Shown here piece by piece: positions 8,435-16,606 of a DNA stretch of 36,549 bases. The stretch is from Desulfobulbaceae bacterium. Its GTDB lineage: Bacteria > Desulfobacterota > Desulfobulbia > Desulfobulbales > Desulfocapsaceae. The stretch lies in assembly GCA_008933635.1 (NCBI GenBank), contig WBUQ01000031.1, positions 1 to 36,549 of the forward strand, read 5' to 3'. Position numbers and translations under genes: made by a program. Below the pieces are notes generated by a model. The model saw nothing but the letters and a program-made list of their open reading frames with translations, did not search any database and had not been told where the DNA came from. The first letter of the stretch is position 1; each line of letters opens with the position of its first letter.

Positions 8435-9826
8435 GTGATGCCTGCAGACACTTCCGAACAAACCATTGCCGCGATATCCACCCCGCCGGGATCCGGCGGC
8501 ATCGGCATCATCAGGATCAGCGGTGGACAGGCGCTGCCCGCTCTGCAGAGGGTCTTCCGGCCTCACGATCCCGCCTGCCAGTTCCGCAGTCACCAGCTCT
8601 ACTACGGCCGGATCGTCGATCCGGGCAGCGATCGCATCCTCGACGAGGTCCTGGCCGTCTTCATGCGGGCGCCCCGCACCTACACCCGCGAGGATGTCGT
8701 CGAGATCCACTGTCACGGCAGCTATCTCCTCCTCAGCCGCATCCTCGAGGTGATCCTCGCAGAAGGTGTCCGCCTGGCCGAGCCCGGCGAGTTCACCAAG
8801 CGCGCCTTTCTCAACGGCCGCATCGACCTGACCCGGGCCGAGGCGGTGATCGACATCCTGTCGGCGAAGACCCGCAGGGGCATCGACCAGGCCCAGGCTC
8901 AGCTGGCCGGCGCCCTCTACCAGCGCATCGAAGGCATCCGGCAGGGTCTGCTGCAGATGAAGGCCTACATCGAGGTCGCCATCGACTTCCCTGACGAGGA
9001 TGTGGAAATCGCCGATCATGCCCATCTCGGCCGGATCCTGGAAGAACAGGTGGCGGGGCCGCTGCAGCGCCTGCTCGACTCGGCCGAACAGGGCCGCATC
9101 GTCCGCGAAGGGATTTCGGTGGTCATCGCCGGGGTGCCCAATGTCGGCAAGTCGAGCCTGCTCAACGCGCTGCTGCAGGAGGAGCGGGCCCTGGTCACCG
9201 CCATCCCCGGCACCACCCGGGACAGCATCGAGGAATATCTCGATATCGAGGGCATGCCGGTCAGGATCGTCGATACCGCCGGCATTCGCGAACATGCCGA
9301 AGAAGTCGAGGAACTGGGCATCCAGCGGGCGAAGCAGCTGATGCAGCAGGCCGACCTGGTGCTCTTCCTGCTCGACGGCAGCCGGGATCCCGGCGAGGCC
9401 GATCTCCGGCTCTACCGGATGCTGGCGGCAAAGCCCATGATCGTGGTGATGAACAAGATCGATCTGTGCCGGGAGGCGGTGCGGGATTTCGCCGGCCATG
9501 GCATCGCCGGGCCGGTGGTGCAGATTTCAGCCCGGCACCAGACTGGCATCGACGAATTGAAGAAGGCCATCTTTGCCACCGTGGTCGGTGGCCGCGAACA
9601 GTGGCAGGAAGATGCCTGCGCCCCGAACCTGCGGCACCGCCAGGCCCTGTTGCGGGCGCATGAGGCCAGTTGCCGCATTGCCGCCTCGATGGCCGAAGGC
9701 AGCAGCTGCGACCTGATCGCCGTCGACATCCAGGAGTGCCTCGATCAGCTGGCGGAAATCGTCGGCCTCACCACCGCCGACGACGTCCTCGACCTCATCT
9801 TCACCCAGTTCTGTCTCGGCAAGTAG
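8435..9826 (+). CDS. mnmE: tRNA modification GTPase MnmE
   Basis: GTPase that works with MnmG to modify wobble uridine in tRNA, 463 aa, normal length. The N-terminal folate-binding domain starts with IAAISTPPGSGGIGIIRISG and contains CHGSYLLL and the EPGEFTKRAFLNGRIDLTRA signature. The inserted G domain has G1 GVPNVGKSSLLNAL, G2 GTTRD, G3 DTAGIRE and G4 NKID. The C-terminus ends FCLGK, the conserved C-x-G-K with the essential cysteine. It is the last plus-strand gene of the rpmH block and converges with elbB, with only 15 bp between the stops. I see no hairpin terminator there. Confidence 0.97.
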   Translation: MMPADTSEQTIAAISTPPGSGGIGIIRISGGQALPALQRVFRPHDPACQFRSHQLYYGRIVDPGSDRILDEVLAVFMRAPRTYTREDVVEIHCHGSYLLLSRILEVILAEGVRLAEPGEFTKRAFLNGRIDLTRAEAVIDILSAKTRRGIDQAQAQLAGALYQRIEGIRQGLLQMKAYIEVAIDFPDEDVEIADHAHLGRILEEQVAGPLQRLLDSAEQGRIVREGISVVIAGVPNVGKSSLLNALLQEERALVTAIPGTTRDSIEEYLDIEGMPVRIVDTAGIREHAEEVEELGIQRAKQLMQQADLVLFLLDGSRDPGEADLRLYRMLAAKPMIVVMNKIDLCREAVRDFAGHGIAGPVVQISARHQTGIDELKKAIFATVVGGREQWQEDACAPNLRHRQALLRAHEASCRIAASMAEGSSCDLIAVDIQECLDQLAEIVGLTTADDVLDLIFTQFCLGK

Positions 9827-9841
9827 TCTGCCCTTCCCCTC

Positions 9842-10501
9842 TTACTTCAGCATCTTCAGCAGGGCGTCGACCAGCCTGTCGGCCCCCTCGCCGATCTGGT
9901 CGACCCGGGCGTCCAGCATGTAGCAGGGGGTGGTGACGATCCTGTTGGCGGTATCGACCGCGATCTCGCCATGGGTCGTCTGCTGGTGCCGGCCCCCCAT
10001 CTGCTGGATATTGCCTGCCGTCTGGGGATCCTGGCCGGTAGTGACGACGATGTCCGGGATGAGGCGGGCGAGGATGACCGGGGCGATGCAGAGCGCGCCG
10101 ATCGGCTTCTTCGCCTGGTACATCGCCTTCACCGCCCTGGCGACGGTCTCGTCGACCGTGCAGTCCGGGCCGTCGAAGGCGTAGGTGCAGAGGTTCTTCG
10201 CCGCCCCGAAGCCCCCCGGGATGATCAGGATGTCATGCTCCTTCTCGTCGAACCGGGCGAGACTCCTGATATTGCCGCGGGCGATCCTCGCCGCCTCGAT
10301 CAGCACGTTCCGCTCTTCCGCCATCTCCTCGCCGGTGATGTGGTTCAGGACATGATGCTGCTTCCTGTCTGGGGCATAGCACTGGTAGTTGGCGCCATGA
10401 CGATGGATGGCCCAGAGGGTCAGGGTCGATTCGTGGATCTCGGCGCCGTCCTTGTTGCCGCATCCGGCAAGGATCACGGCGATCGATGGTGTTTTTCCCA
10501 T
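9842..10501 (-). CDS. elbB: Isoprenoid biosynthesis glyoxalase ElbB (ES1/DJ-1-PfpI superfamily)
   Basis: Class I glutamine amidotransferase-like protein of the ElbB/ES1 family, 219 aa, the family's usual size. Visible marks are IAVILAGCGNKDGAEIHES at the start, IIPGGFGAAKNLC, and GALCIAPVILARL with the nucleophile-elbow cysteine. A glyoxalase activity is reported for the family; the physiological role is uncertain. GGGAGGAA-type bases just upstream of the ATG at 10501 form a good ribosome binding site. It lies 51 bp downstream of the PrsT gene on the same strand and may be co-transcribed with it. Confidence 0.92.
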   Translation of the reverse strand: MGKTPSIAVILAGCGNKDGAEIHESTLTLWAIHRHGANYQCYAPDRKQHHVLNHITGEEMAEERNVLIEAARIARGNIRSLARFDEKEHDILIIPGGFGAAKNLCTYAFDGPDCTVDETVARAVKAMYQAKKPIGALCIAPVILARLIPDIVVTTGQDPQTAGNIQQMGGRHQQTTHGEIAVDTANRIVTTPCYMLDARVDQIGEGADRLVDALLKMLK

Positions 10502-10552
10502 GGTGTTCCTCCCTGTGCAAGATTCCTGGTATGCCGGCAGTCCGGTCTGGTA

Positions 10553-12832
10553 TTACTGGCTCTGCCAGCTTTTGAGCATGGCCTCCGCCTCGGCCCGTTC
10601 CTTGAACTCCTGTTTCGATTCCAGCGCCTTCTGCAGGGTGGCGACGGCCTCGGCCTTGTCGCCCTTGCCCCACTGGGCCTGGGCGAGATGGAAGGTGATG
10701 ATTGGGTCGTCCGGCCGGTTGTCGAGGGCCTGCTGGAACTGGGACAGGGCAAGGGGAAAGGACCCGCGCTTGAGGTGGACGAAGCCGAGGGTGTCGGCGA
10801 TATGCGGTTCATCAGGCATGGCCTGCTTGGCGAGCATCGCCAGGCGCAATGCCTCGCCCAGGTCGCCATCCTTGTCCGAGGCGATGAGCCAGGCGAGGTT
10901 GTTGGCCGCAGCCGGGGAATTGGGCTGGATGCTGAGCACCTTCTGATATTTCTCCCTGGCCTCCTGGTATTTGCCCTGGGTCTCGTAGAGGGTGGCCAGG
11001 CCCATGTTGGCCGGCAGGGAGTCGGGCTGCTTGGCCAGGAGCTCGGACAGTTCGGCGATGGCCTGGTCCGATTTGCCCTGTGCCGCCATCAGCCGGGCGA
11101 TGACGATATAGGGCTGGGGATTGTCGGGTGCCAGCTCCTGCGCCTTCTCGAAGGCGGCCTGGGCCTCGGCATACTTTTTCTGCCTGGCCTGCAGGTCGCC
11201 GAGGAGCATGTAGTGGCCGGCGGCCTTGGGCGCTTTCTTGATCTGTTCCTCGACGCGCTGCACTGCCTTTGTCAGGTCCTTGTCGGTGGTCAGGGCCGTC
11301 AGCAGGGCCAGGGCCTTGGAATTATCCGGAGCCGCCTCGAGCAGGCGGGCAAATGCCTCCTCGGCTTTCTGCCTGTCCTTCAGGCCAAGATAGGCGATCC
11401 CGAGGTTGCCCATCAGGTCGACATCGTTGGGCACCTGTTTCTGGATGGTCTCGATCAGCGAGACGGCCTCGGTGAATTTCTTGTCCTGGATCAGTGCTTT
11501 CACCAGTAATTTTGCCGCATTGAAGTTGCGGGGTTCGAGCTTCAGGGCGATCGAGGCCTCCCTGCCGGCGGTCTGACTGTCGCCCTTGATCAGGGCCAGC
11601 TGTGAGGCGAGGGTGTGGTACTGGCTGATGCCGGGGCCGTACTGCAGGGCCGAGTCGATGGCCTTCTGGGCCAGTTCGCCCTCGCCGAGCTCGAGATGGG
11701 CGACGGCCAGGAAGAAATAGGGCTCGGCCCACTTCGGATAGTTGGTGGTCAGCGGGGTGAGGGTGTCGACGGCCTCACGCTTCTTGCCGTCTTTCAGCTG
11801 GAACCTGGCCTTGAGCAGCTTGGCCTCGCCATGGTCCGGGTTCTTAGCCAGCATGCCGTCCATCAGGGTCTTCGCCTCGTCGTACTGCCGCATGTCGAAC
11901 AGCAGCTTGGCCAACGCGGCCTGAAATTCGATGGCATCCGGCTTGTCCTTCAGGGCGGCGCGGAGAATCTCAATCGCGGCCTCGGGCTTGTTCTGGGATT
12001 TGTAGAAATCGACCAGCAGCAGCTTGTACCTGGCATTGTCGGACTCGAGGGCGATGGCCTTCTTCAGTTCCGCTTCCGCCTTGTCCGACTCCTTCTTCAT
12101 CTGGTGCATGGAGGCCATCATCAGGTGCAGCTGGGCGTTGTCGGGGAATTTCTGCTGCATCGTGGCGAGGAGTTTCTCGGCATCCGCGGTCATCTTCTGC
12201 TGCTCGAAGAGGGCCAGCAGGGTGCGGTAGTTGGCAAAATTGTCCGGTCCGGCCTCGATCGCCTTCTCGAACATGGACCGTGCTTCCGGCCATTTCTCCT
12301 GGGCAGCGTAGATGCGGCCCCTGATGTTGTAGAAGCGGTCGGTTTCCTGCTCCTTTTTGCCGACCTTGGCCACGGCATCCTCGGCCTCTTTGAAATTGCC
12401 GGCGATAAGCTCGATATTGGCCAGCAGGGCCAGGGCGTCGGTATGGTCCGGCTTCTGTCCCAGCACCTGGTCGACGTATTTCCGGCTCTCGTCCTTCTTG
12501 TTAGCCAGCAGCAGGAATTCGGCCACCTTCACCCCGGCGTCGAGGTTGGCCGGATCGAGGCTGGCGGTCCGCTGCAGTTCGGCAAAGGCGTTCTTCGGGT
12601 CATTCTGCTCCAAATAGAGCAGGCCGAGCTGATAGCGGGCGTTGGCGAATTTCGGGTCGATCTGGATGGCGTTGCGCAGTTCGATCACCGCCGCGCTGTT
12701 TTCCTTCTGCTTGATGTATTCGAGCGCCTTCTGATAGTGTTTTTCCTTCTTCTTTTCAGGGTTGGAGCAGGCGGCAACGGACAGCAGCAGCAGGGGAATC
12801 AGAAGGAAGACGAGTATCCGGTTGAATTTCAT
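10553..12832 (-). CDS. prsT: PEP-CTERM/exosortase system TPR-repeat lipoprotein PrsT
   Basis: Predicted outer-membrane lipoprotein, 759 aa. The signal peptide ends in a lipobox with Cys22 (LLSVAAC) and Ser follows the cysteine, which favours outer-membrane targeting. The rest is built of about twenty TPR-type helix pairs, such as ANARYQLGLLYLEQND and AEPYFFLAVAHLELGE, up to the C-terminal end LKSWQSQ. Length and architecture match the TPR lipoprotein that accompanies exosortase/exopolysaccharide loci (TIGR02917 type). It is thought to act as a periplasmic scaffold for polymer synthesis or export. The polysaccharide export gene lies divergently 434 bp away, in agreement. The name is assigned from architecture plus context; a generic TPR lipoprotein is the alternative. 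Confidence 0.85.
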   Translation of the reverse strand: MKFNRILVFLLIPLLLLSVAACSNPEKKKEKHYQKALEYIKQKENSAAVIELRNAIQIDPKFANARYQLGLLYLEQNDPKNAFAELQRTASLDPANLDAGVKVAEFLLLANKKDESRKYVDQVLGQKPDHTDALALLANIELIAGNFKEAEDAVAKVGKKEQETDRFYNIRGRIYAAQEKWPEARSMFEKAIEAGPDNFANYRTLLALFEQQKMTADAEKLLATMQQKFPDNAQLHLMMASMHQMKKESDKAEAELKKAIALESDNARYKLLLVDFYKSQNKPEAAIEILRAALKDKPDAIEFQAALAKLLFDMRQYDEAKTLMDGMLAKNPDHGEAKLLKARFQLKDGKKREAVDTLTPLTTNYPKWAEPYFFLAVAHLELGEGELAQKAIDSALQYGPGISQYHTLASQLALIKGDSQTAGREASIALKLEPRNFNAAKLLVKALIQDKKFTEAVSLIETIQKQVPNDVDLMGNLGIAYLGLKDRQKAEEAFARLLEAAPDNSKALALLTALTTDKDLTKAVQRVEEQIKKAPKAAGHYMLLGDLQARQKKYAEAQAAFEKAQELAPDNPQPYIVIARLMAAQGKSDQAIAELSELLAKQPDSLPANMGLATLYETQGKYQEAREKYQKVLSIQPNSPAAANNLAWLIASDKDGDLGEALRLAMLAKQAMPDEPHIADTLGFVHLKRGSFPLALSQFQQALDNRPDDPIITFHLAQAQWGKGDKAEAVATLQKALESKQEFKERAEAEAMLKSWQSQ

Positions 12833-12910
12833 GTTCAGGCCTCTTGGCTGGCGTGGTTTTTGGATATGCTGTTGTTGGAGTTTGGGGAAATCTTGAATAA
12901 CCCGGGTCCC

Positions 12911-12936
12911 ATCACTCCCGCGTAAACGGGAGTCCA
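12911..12936. repeat. Short palindromic repeat, copy 1 (degenerate)
   Basis: Reads ATCACTCCCGCG-TAAA-CGGGAGTCCA, an imperfect inverted repeat of CTCCCG/CGGGAG. It differs from copy 2 only in the loop and the first base. A single half-unit without the inverted partner seen at copies 3 and 4. Confidence 0.75.
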
Positions 12937-12970
12937 GTTGACAGTACGACCGTGGCCGTCCGCCACCGGC

Positions 12971-12996
12971 GTCACTCCCGCGCAGGCGGGAGTCCA
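12971..12996. repeat. Short palindromic repeat, copy 2
   Basis: Reads GTCACTCCCGCG-CAGG-CGGGAGTCCA, with CTCCCGC and GCGGGAG as arms. Same family as the elements at 12911, 14060 and 15703. It lies 35 bp from copy 1 in the same orientation. Confidence 0.8.
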
Positions 12997-13266
12997 GTAA
13001 AATGAACGCATTGGAAGCTTACTTTGGTGGTCATGACGTTATTTTCAAAGTTCCCTCGAATGCTTTTCAGTTTCTCGCCCGACATTATGCATGCAGTGTA
13101 TAAAAAAAGCTCACGGTTTGACAGAAAAAAGATTATTCTTTCCGGGTTTGGGGCCAAAGCAACCGGAATCAATTCCGGGAAGACGGAAAACACCCTTTGC
13201 CACCTGCAAGGCTGGATTCGTCGATACGTTATTGCCATTGCGCACATCTCAAATAGGGGGAGACAT

Positions 13267-13989
13267 ATGAAGAAGATGCCCGCGGCGCTCGTGCTGACCT
13301 GCCTGTTTTTCGTTCTACTGCCTTCTTTTGTCCTTGGTGCGCAGTCGACGCAGGATGTTCCGGCCACCGAGGAACTGAAGCAGAAGGTCAGAAAGGATAT
13401 CCTGGCCAAGGCCGGAAAGACCGGCGATGCCGGGGCCGATTACATGATCGGGATCGGCGACATCCTCGGCATCAGCGTCTACGGCGAAGGAGACATGGCC
13501 GTCGCGCCGGTGCAGGGAACCCCCAGAGGTGAGGGGGAACAGGCGACCCAGCCCCCCGGCAGCGGTGTCGTGGTGCGGATCGACGGCAAGATATCCCTCA
13601 AGCATATAGGCGATATCGAGGTCGCAGGTCTCACCCTGACCCAACTCGCCGACTACCTGAAGGTCATCTATGCCTCGGTGTTTGACGACCCGGTGGTGAC
13701 CACCGTGCTGGTGCAGAGCAACAGCCGACGCTATACGGTCATGGGCAAGGTGGCGCAGCCCGGCGTCTTCCACCTCGACTACCCGATCAACATCGTCCAG
13801 GCCGTGGCCCGCAGCGGCGGGTTCAACGAGTGGGCCAACTCCTCGATCACCCTGGTCCGCAAGGATGGCAAAAATGACAGCCTTTTCGAGGAAAACACCC
13901 TCGAATTCGACTACGACGACTTTCTGAAGGGGAAAGAACTGGAGCGCAACATCCTTCTCGAGGCCGGTGATATCCTGATCGTCCACTGA
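13267..13989 (+). CDS. Polysaccharide export protein (Wza/EpsA-like, periplasmic/outer membrane)
   Basis: Outer-membrane-associated polysaccharide export protein, 240 aa. A signal peptide spans residues 1-25 (MKKMPAALVLTCLFFVLLPS, cleavage near VLG|AQ), with no clear lipobox. The Poly_export domain begins YMIGIGDILGISVYGEGDM (about 59-77) and contains VVVRIDGKISLKHIGDIEV. An SLBB-type domain follows: RYTVMGKVAQPGVFHLDYP and IVQAVARSGGFNEWA, ending LEAGDILIVH. The ATG at 13267 is preceded by a GGGGGAGA ribosome binding site. Together with PrsT and the beta-barrel gene next door it marks the export end of an exopolysaccharide system. The expected neighbours for chain-length control and tyrosine kinase are not present in the window. 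Confidence 0.92.
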   Translation: MKKMPAALVLTCLFFVLLPSFVLGAQSTQDVPATEELKQKVRKDILAKAGKTGDAGADYMIGIGDILGISVYGEGDMAVAPVQGTPRGEGEQATQPPGSGVVVRIDGKISLKHIGDIEVAGLTLTQLADYLKVIYASVFDDPVVTTVLVQSNSRRYTVMGKVAQPGVFHLDYPINIVQAVARSGGFNEWANSSITLVRKDGKNDSLFEENTLEFDYDDFLKGKELERNILLEAGDILIVH

Positions 13990-14039
13990 TGGCGGTGGTG
14001 CGTATCAACAGTGCAGGCAACAGGGAACATTGGGATGCC

Positions 14040-14128
14040 GTCACTCCCGCTTCAACTCCGTCACTCCCGCGCAGGCGGGAGTCCACAAAAAAGGGCTTCC
14101 CTGGCTGCCCGCCTTCGCGGGCATGACG
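14040..14128. repeat. Palindromic repeat, copy 3 (paired unit)
   Basis: A partial unit GTCACTCCCGC at 14040-14050 is followed by a full unit GTCACTCCCGCGCAGGCGGG... at 14060-14085. About 20 bp later comes an inverted unit CTGCCCGCCTTCGCGGGCAT at 14105-14124, continuing GACG to 14128. The whole can fold into two hairpins or one long cruciform, like a REP doublet. It lies between the export gene and the beta-barrel gene, 50 bp after one stop and 37 bp before the next start. Confidence 0.75.
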
Positions 14129-14164
14129 AGAATATTCAAAGTTCCTGTAAGAAGAGGAGGACGA

Positions 14165-15661
14165 ATGAAACGCTACTGCCTGCCGGCTCTTCTGGCGCTT
14201 TTAATTGTCAATCATTCCATTCCGGCTGATGCCGCCGAAGTCACCGTCAGAGGTGGTCTGACGACGGGAGTTGATCTCTACGATCGCAATTACACAAGTG
14301 AAACAGACAACACCGGGGTAAGCCCAGAATTCGTCAGCATACTTCCGGATGACGACCAGGACGACTACCAGCGGGTCATCGTCCAGCCCCTCATCGCCGT
14401 GGACAGGGTCACGGAACGAAGCGCCTTCAGCCTCTCCTACCAGCCCGGTTTCTACTACGATTTCGAGAGCGAGGATGACGATATCCAGCAGCAGGCGACC
14501 CTTGACTATAGTAGGGGGATGTCTAAAAACTGGAAGCTGTCGCTAAACGATAGATTCCTGCAGGCAGATGATGCCAACAGCATACAGGTGGCTGATCCGG
14601 CAACCGGAAGGGCCGCATCGCAGCAACTGGCCGGCAGCGAAACGGCTGCCCAGGCAGAAAGCACCGGCAATTCCGACGACCAGGGGCGGAGGAAATACAC
14701 CACCAACACCCTGCGGCTGCTCTCTGACTGGACGTACCGCCAGGACAGCCTGTTTTCGCTCGGTTATGGCTATGGCATCCTGAGAAACGATGAGGACGAA
14801 GCCAGGCAGCAGGATGAGGATTACGACAGGCACGATATCAGCGCCCAACTCGGCCACCGGTTGTCGCAGAAATGGAAGATGAATCTGTCCGGCCAGTATG
14901 TCCGCGGTCTGTACGATGAACCCGAAGCAAATGATCAGGCAACCGATGCGGACGGAGAGACCGGATCGGCAGAAAACATTTCAGACGATGTCAGCGAGTA
15001 CCATACCGCAGCCGGCGCCGAATACAACGGCATCGTCCGCCACCCGCTCAGTATGGACTATCGCTACAGCCTCTACGACTATGAGGATGAAACTGAGGGT
15101 GACACCCAGGTCCACGGCCTGACCTTCGGCTGGACATGGTTGCATTCGCCGCATTTAACTTTCAGCTTGGCTGCTGGCCCCTCCTATGCCGAGACAGACG
15201 GCCAGGACGATACCTGGGGCGGGAATGGCGAGGCCGGTATCGACTATGTCATGGAGAAGGCGCACTTCAACTTCACCCTGGCAAAGGGCCTCGAGCGACA
15301 GAATTTCACAGGCGAAACCGACGACAACGGTCTGATCGATTACTGGGATGCTCGAGCAAATTATTCCCGGCAATTGCTGGAGTCAACAACCTTCTCGCTG
15401 TTTGCCGGATACCGGTATGAAGATCAGGATGAACTGACCGAGACATCCCGCGGCACATCGAATCTGGGCGATCAGTTCGAGACAATCAACACGCAGAACC
15501 TCTACGCCGGCTGCGGTCTGCAGTATTCCTTCTGGAAGTGGTACACCGTCGAACTCAGCTACCGCTACGGCGACCAGACCTCCGACAACCCCGAAGACGA
15601 ATACGACGAACATACCGTGATGCTCAGGCTCTCCTTCATGAAGGATTTCTGGCGCTGGTAG
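14165..15661 (+). CDS. Outer-membrane beta-barrel protein of an exopolysaccharide/PEP-CTERM locus
   Basis: Predicted outer-membrane beta-barrel, 498 aa. The signal peptide covers residues 1-24 (MKRYCLPALLALLIVNHSIP, cleavage after ADA). The mature chain is made of alternating polar/aromatic strands with acidic loops, for example FSLSYQPGFYYDFESEDDD and FSLFAGYRYEDQDELTE. The final residue is Trp after KDFWRW, the aromatic C-terminus expected for BAM-assembled barrels. I chose ATG 14165 because the signal peptide starts there and GAGGACG precedes it; an open frame upstream to 14030 runs through the palindromic repeat. The exact role is unknown. By position it may be the outer-membrane pore for the polymer. 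Confidence 0.82.
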   Translation: MKRYCLPALLALLIVNHSIPADAAEVTVRGGLTTGVDLYDRNYTSETDNTGVSPEFVSILPDDDQDDYQRVIVQPLIAVDRVTERSAFSLSYQPGFYYDFESEDDDIQQQATLDYSRGMSKNWKLSLNDRFLQADDANSIQVADPATGRAASQQLAGSETAAQAESTGNSDDQGRRKYTTNTLRLLSDWTYRQDSLFSLGYGYGILRNDEDEARQQDEDYDRHDISAQLGHRLSQKWKMNLSGQYVRGLYDEPEANDQATDADGETGSAENISDDVSEYHTAAGAEYNGIVRHPLSMDYRYSLYDYEDETEGDTQVHGLTFGWTWLHSPHLTFSLAAGPSYAETDGQDDTWGGNGEAGIDYVMEKAHFNFTLAKGLERQNFTGETDDNGLIDYWDARANYSRQLLESTTFSLFAGYRYEDQDELTETSRGTSNLGDQFETINTQNLYAGCGLQYSFWKWYTVELSYRYGDQTSDNPEDEYDEHTVMLRLSFMKDFWRW

Positions 15662-16096
15662 AAAGATGAAATGATTACATAAGACGATCAGTCAATTGAT
15701 CCGTCACTCCAGCGCAGGCGGGAGTCCACAGCCGGGCTGTCCTGGATACCCGCCTGCGCGGGCATAACGGCAGTATGTGCGAATTGCCTGCATGACTTGA
15801 AAACATTTGGCGGTTCAAGCTGATTTGGGTCCGAATCGTCGATTGGCTGAATTTTGAAGGTGATACGTTATTTTTAGAGAGATCGTGGATGTTCTCTTCA
15901 AGAAGAACCCGATATCGTGGCCATCCTGCTCCACTCCAGCATTAGAATTGAACCTGGCGGATATCCGTTCATGGATTCCTGGAAGATGCTCTCATTCTCT
16001 CAGATTGCGTTAGCACTCTGAGAGTCCGGACGCCTGTTTAATTCAGGTCTGAGGGTTGAATAAAGCTGCTTTTATGAGATTTTTATCTAAGTCAGT
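15662..16096. other. Intergenic region with one palindromic repeat, no gene seen
   Basis: 435 bp between the beta-barrel gene and the exosortase remnant. It holds repeat copy 4 (15703-15770). The rest has stops in all frames and no recognisable coding pattern. Base composition moves here from the GC-rich left half to the AT-richer right half of the window. Confidence 0.6.
15703..15770. repeat. Palindromic repeat, copy 4 (paired unit)
   Basis: A unit GTCACTCCAGCGCAGGCGGG followed by AGTCCA (15703-15728), then 14 bp later an inverted unit TGGATACCCGCCTGCGCGGG followed by CATAACGG (15743-15770). The arms GCGCAGGCGGG and CCCGCCTGCGC are near-perfect complements, so a strong hairpin can form. Lies 40 bp after the beta-barrel stop and could also act as a transcript-end stabiliser. 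Confidence 0.8.
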
Positions 16097-16556
16097 ATGA
16101 ATATAGTAAAAAAAACGTATCCTTGGAATCCTGGTCGGGTGCCTCTTCATTGCCGCCTAATACCCGGTTTTCGATATTCTTGTAAAGAAATGGTCAGAAT
16201 CCGAGGATTACACCCATGCATTCTTTACTGTGCCAATCATCCTCTACATAGGCTGGAGTCGGAGACAGAGTTTCATTGATGGGAGGGGCTGGCCGATAAC
16301 CGGACTGATCGTGCTGACCCTTGCGACTGTTTTCTACATTCTTTCGTTACAGTTGCAGATCCCGTCCTTTATTGCATTGTCGATGGGGTTAACAGTCTTT
16401 GGTGCCATCCTATATATGTCGGGAGCCAGTGTCGTAATTGAGATGGTCATCCCACTGTTGCTGTTGCTTTTTGTCATCGCTCTCGTGGTTGTGTTTGCCT
16501 TGCAGAGGGTGCTCGAACATTGGGAAACACCAAAAGTTGTCCTGAACAATCTGTAG
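16097..16556 (+). pseudogene. Exosortase N-terminal remnant (frameshift, in-frame stop, no catalytic core)
   Basis: Remains of an exosortase gene. From 16161 to 16556 one frame reads YPVFDILVKKWSESEDYTHA then FFTVPIILYIGWSRRQ. This matches the first loop of exosortases (compare EWLSHSDNSHGFIVPLVAGY in the intact gene at 25775). Hydrophobic helices follow, up to IEMVIPLLLLLFVI, equivalent to IMAFPILFLLFMI in the intact copy. After that it diverges and stops, before the region where the active-site Cys and Arg should be. Upstream, ILGILVGCLFIAA lies in the same frame but is cut off by TAA at 16158-16160. The only start (ATG 16097) is out of frame by one base, across a run of eight A at 16108-16115. 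Confidence 0.75.
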
Positions 16557-16606
16557 AGTGTTATTCTTATTGGTTACACACCTTATTCTGTTACGGAAGA
16601 TCGTTC

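Larger units (their letters stand above)
12833..13266. other. Divergent intergenic region between prsT and the export gene
   Basis: A 434 bp gap that must hold the promoters of both divergent genes. It contains two copies of a short palindromic repeat (12911-12936 and 12971-12996). From about 13070 the sequence becomes AT-rich. An open frame enters it from 13024, but its extra N-terminus has no signal peptide or family pattern. The export protein starts instead at 13267 with a strong GGGGGAGA ribosome binding site. No other gene is seen. Confidence 0.6.

Noticed and set aside
9827-9841. Shared terminator between mnmE and elbB
   Set aside because: Only 15 bp separate the two stops and no hairpin with a T-run is visible.
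11615-12925. Plus-strand open frame of 436 codons
   Set aside because: Antisense to the PrsT gene; leucine/glycine-rich pattern arises from the reverse complement of TPR codons.
12911-15770. Possible CRISPR array from repeated CTCCCGCG units
   Set aside because: Copies are irregularly spaced over 2.8 kb with genes between them and no cas genes; they are dispersed palindromes.
16097-16279. Separate 60-codon gene at the start of the exosortase remnant
   Set aside because: Its frame carries no pattern, while the frame next to it reads as exosortase; the ATG is best seen as the remnant's original start, shifted by the A-run.
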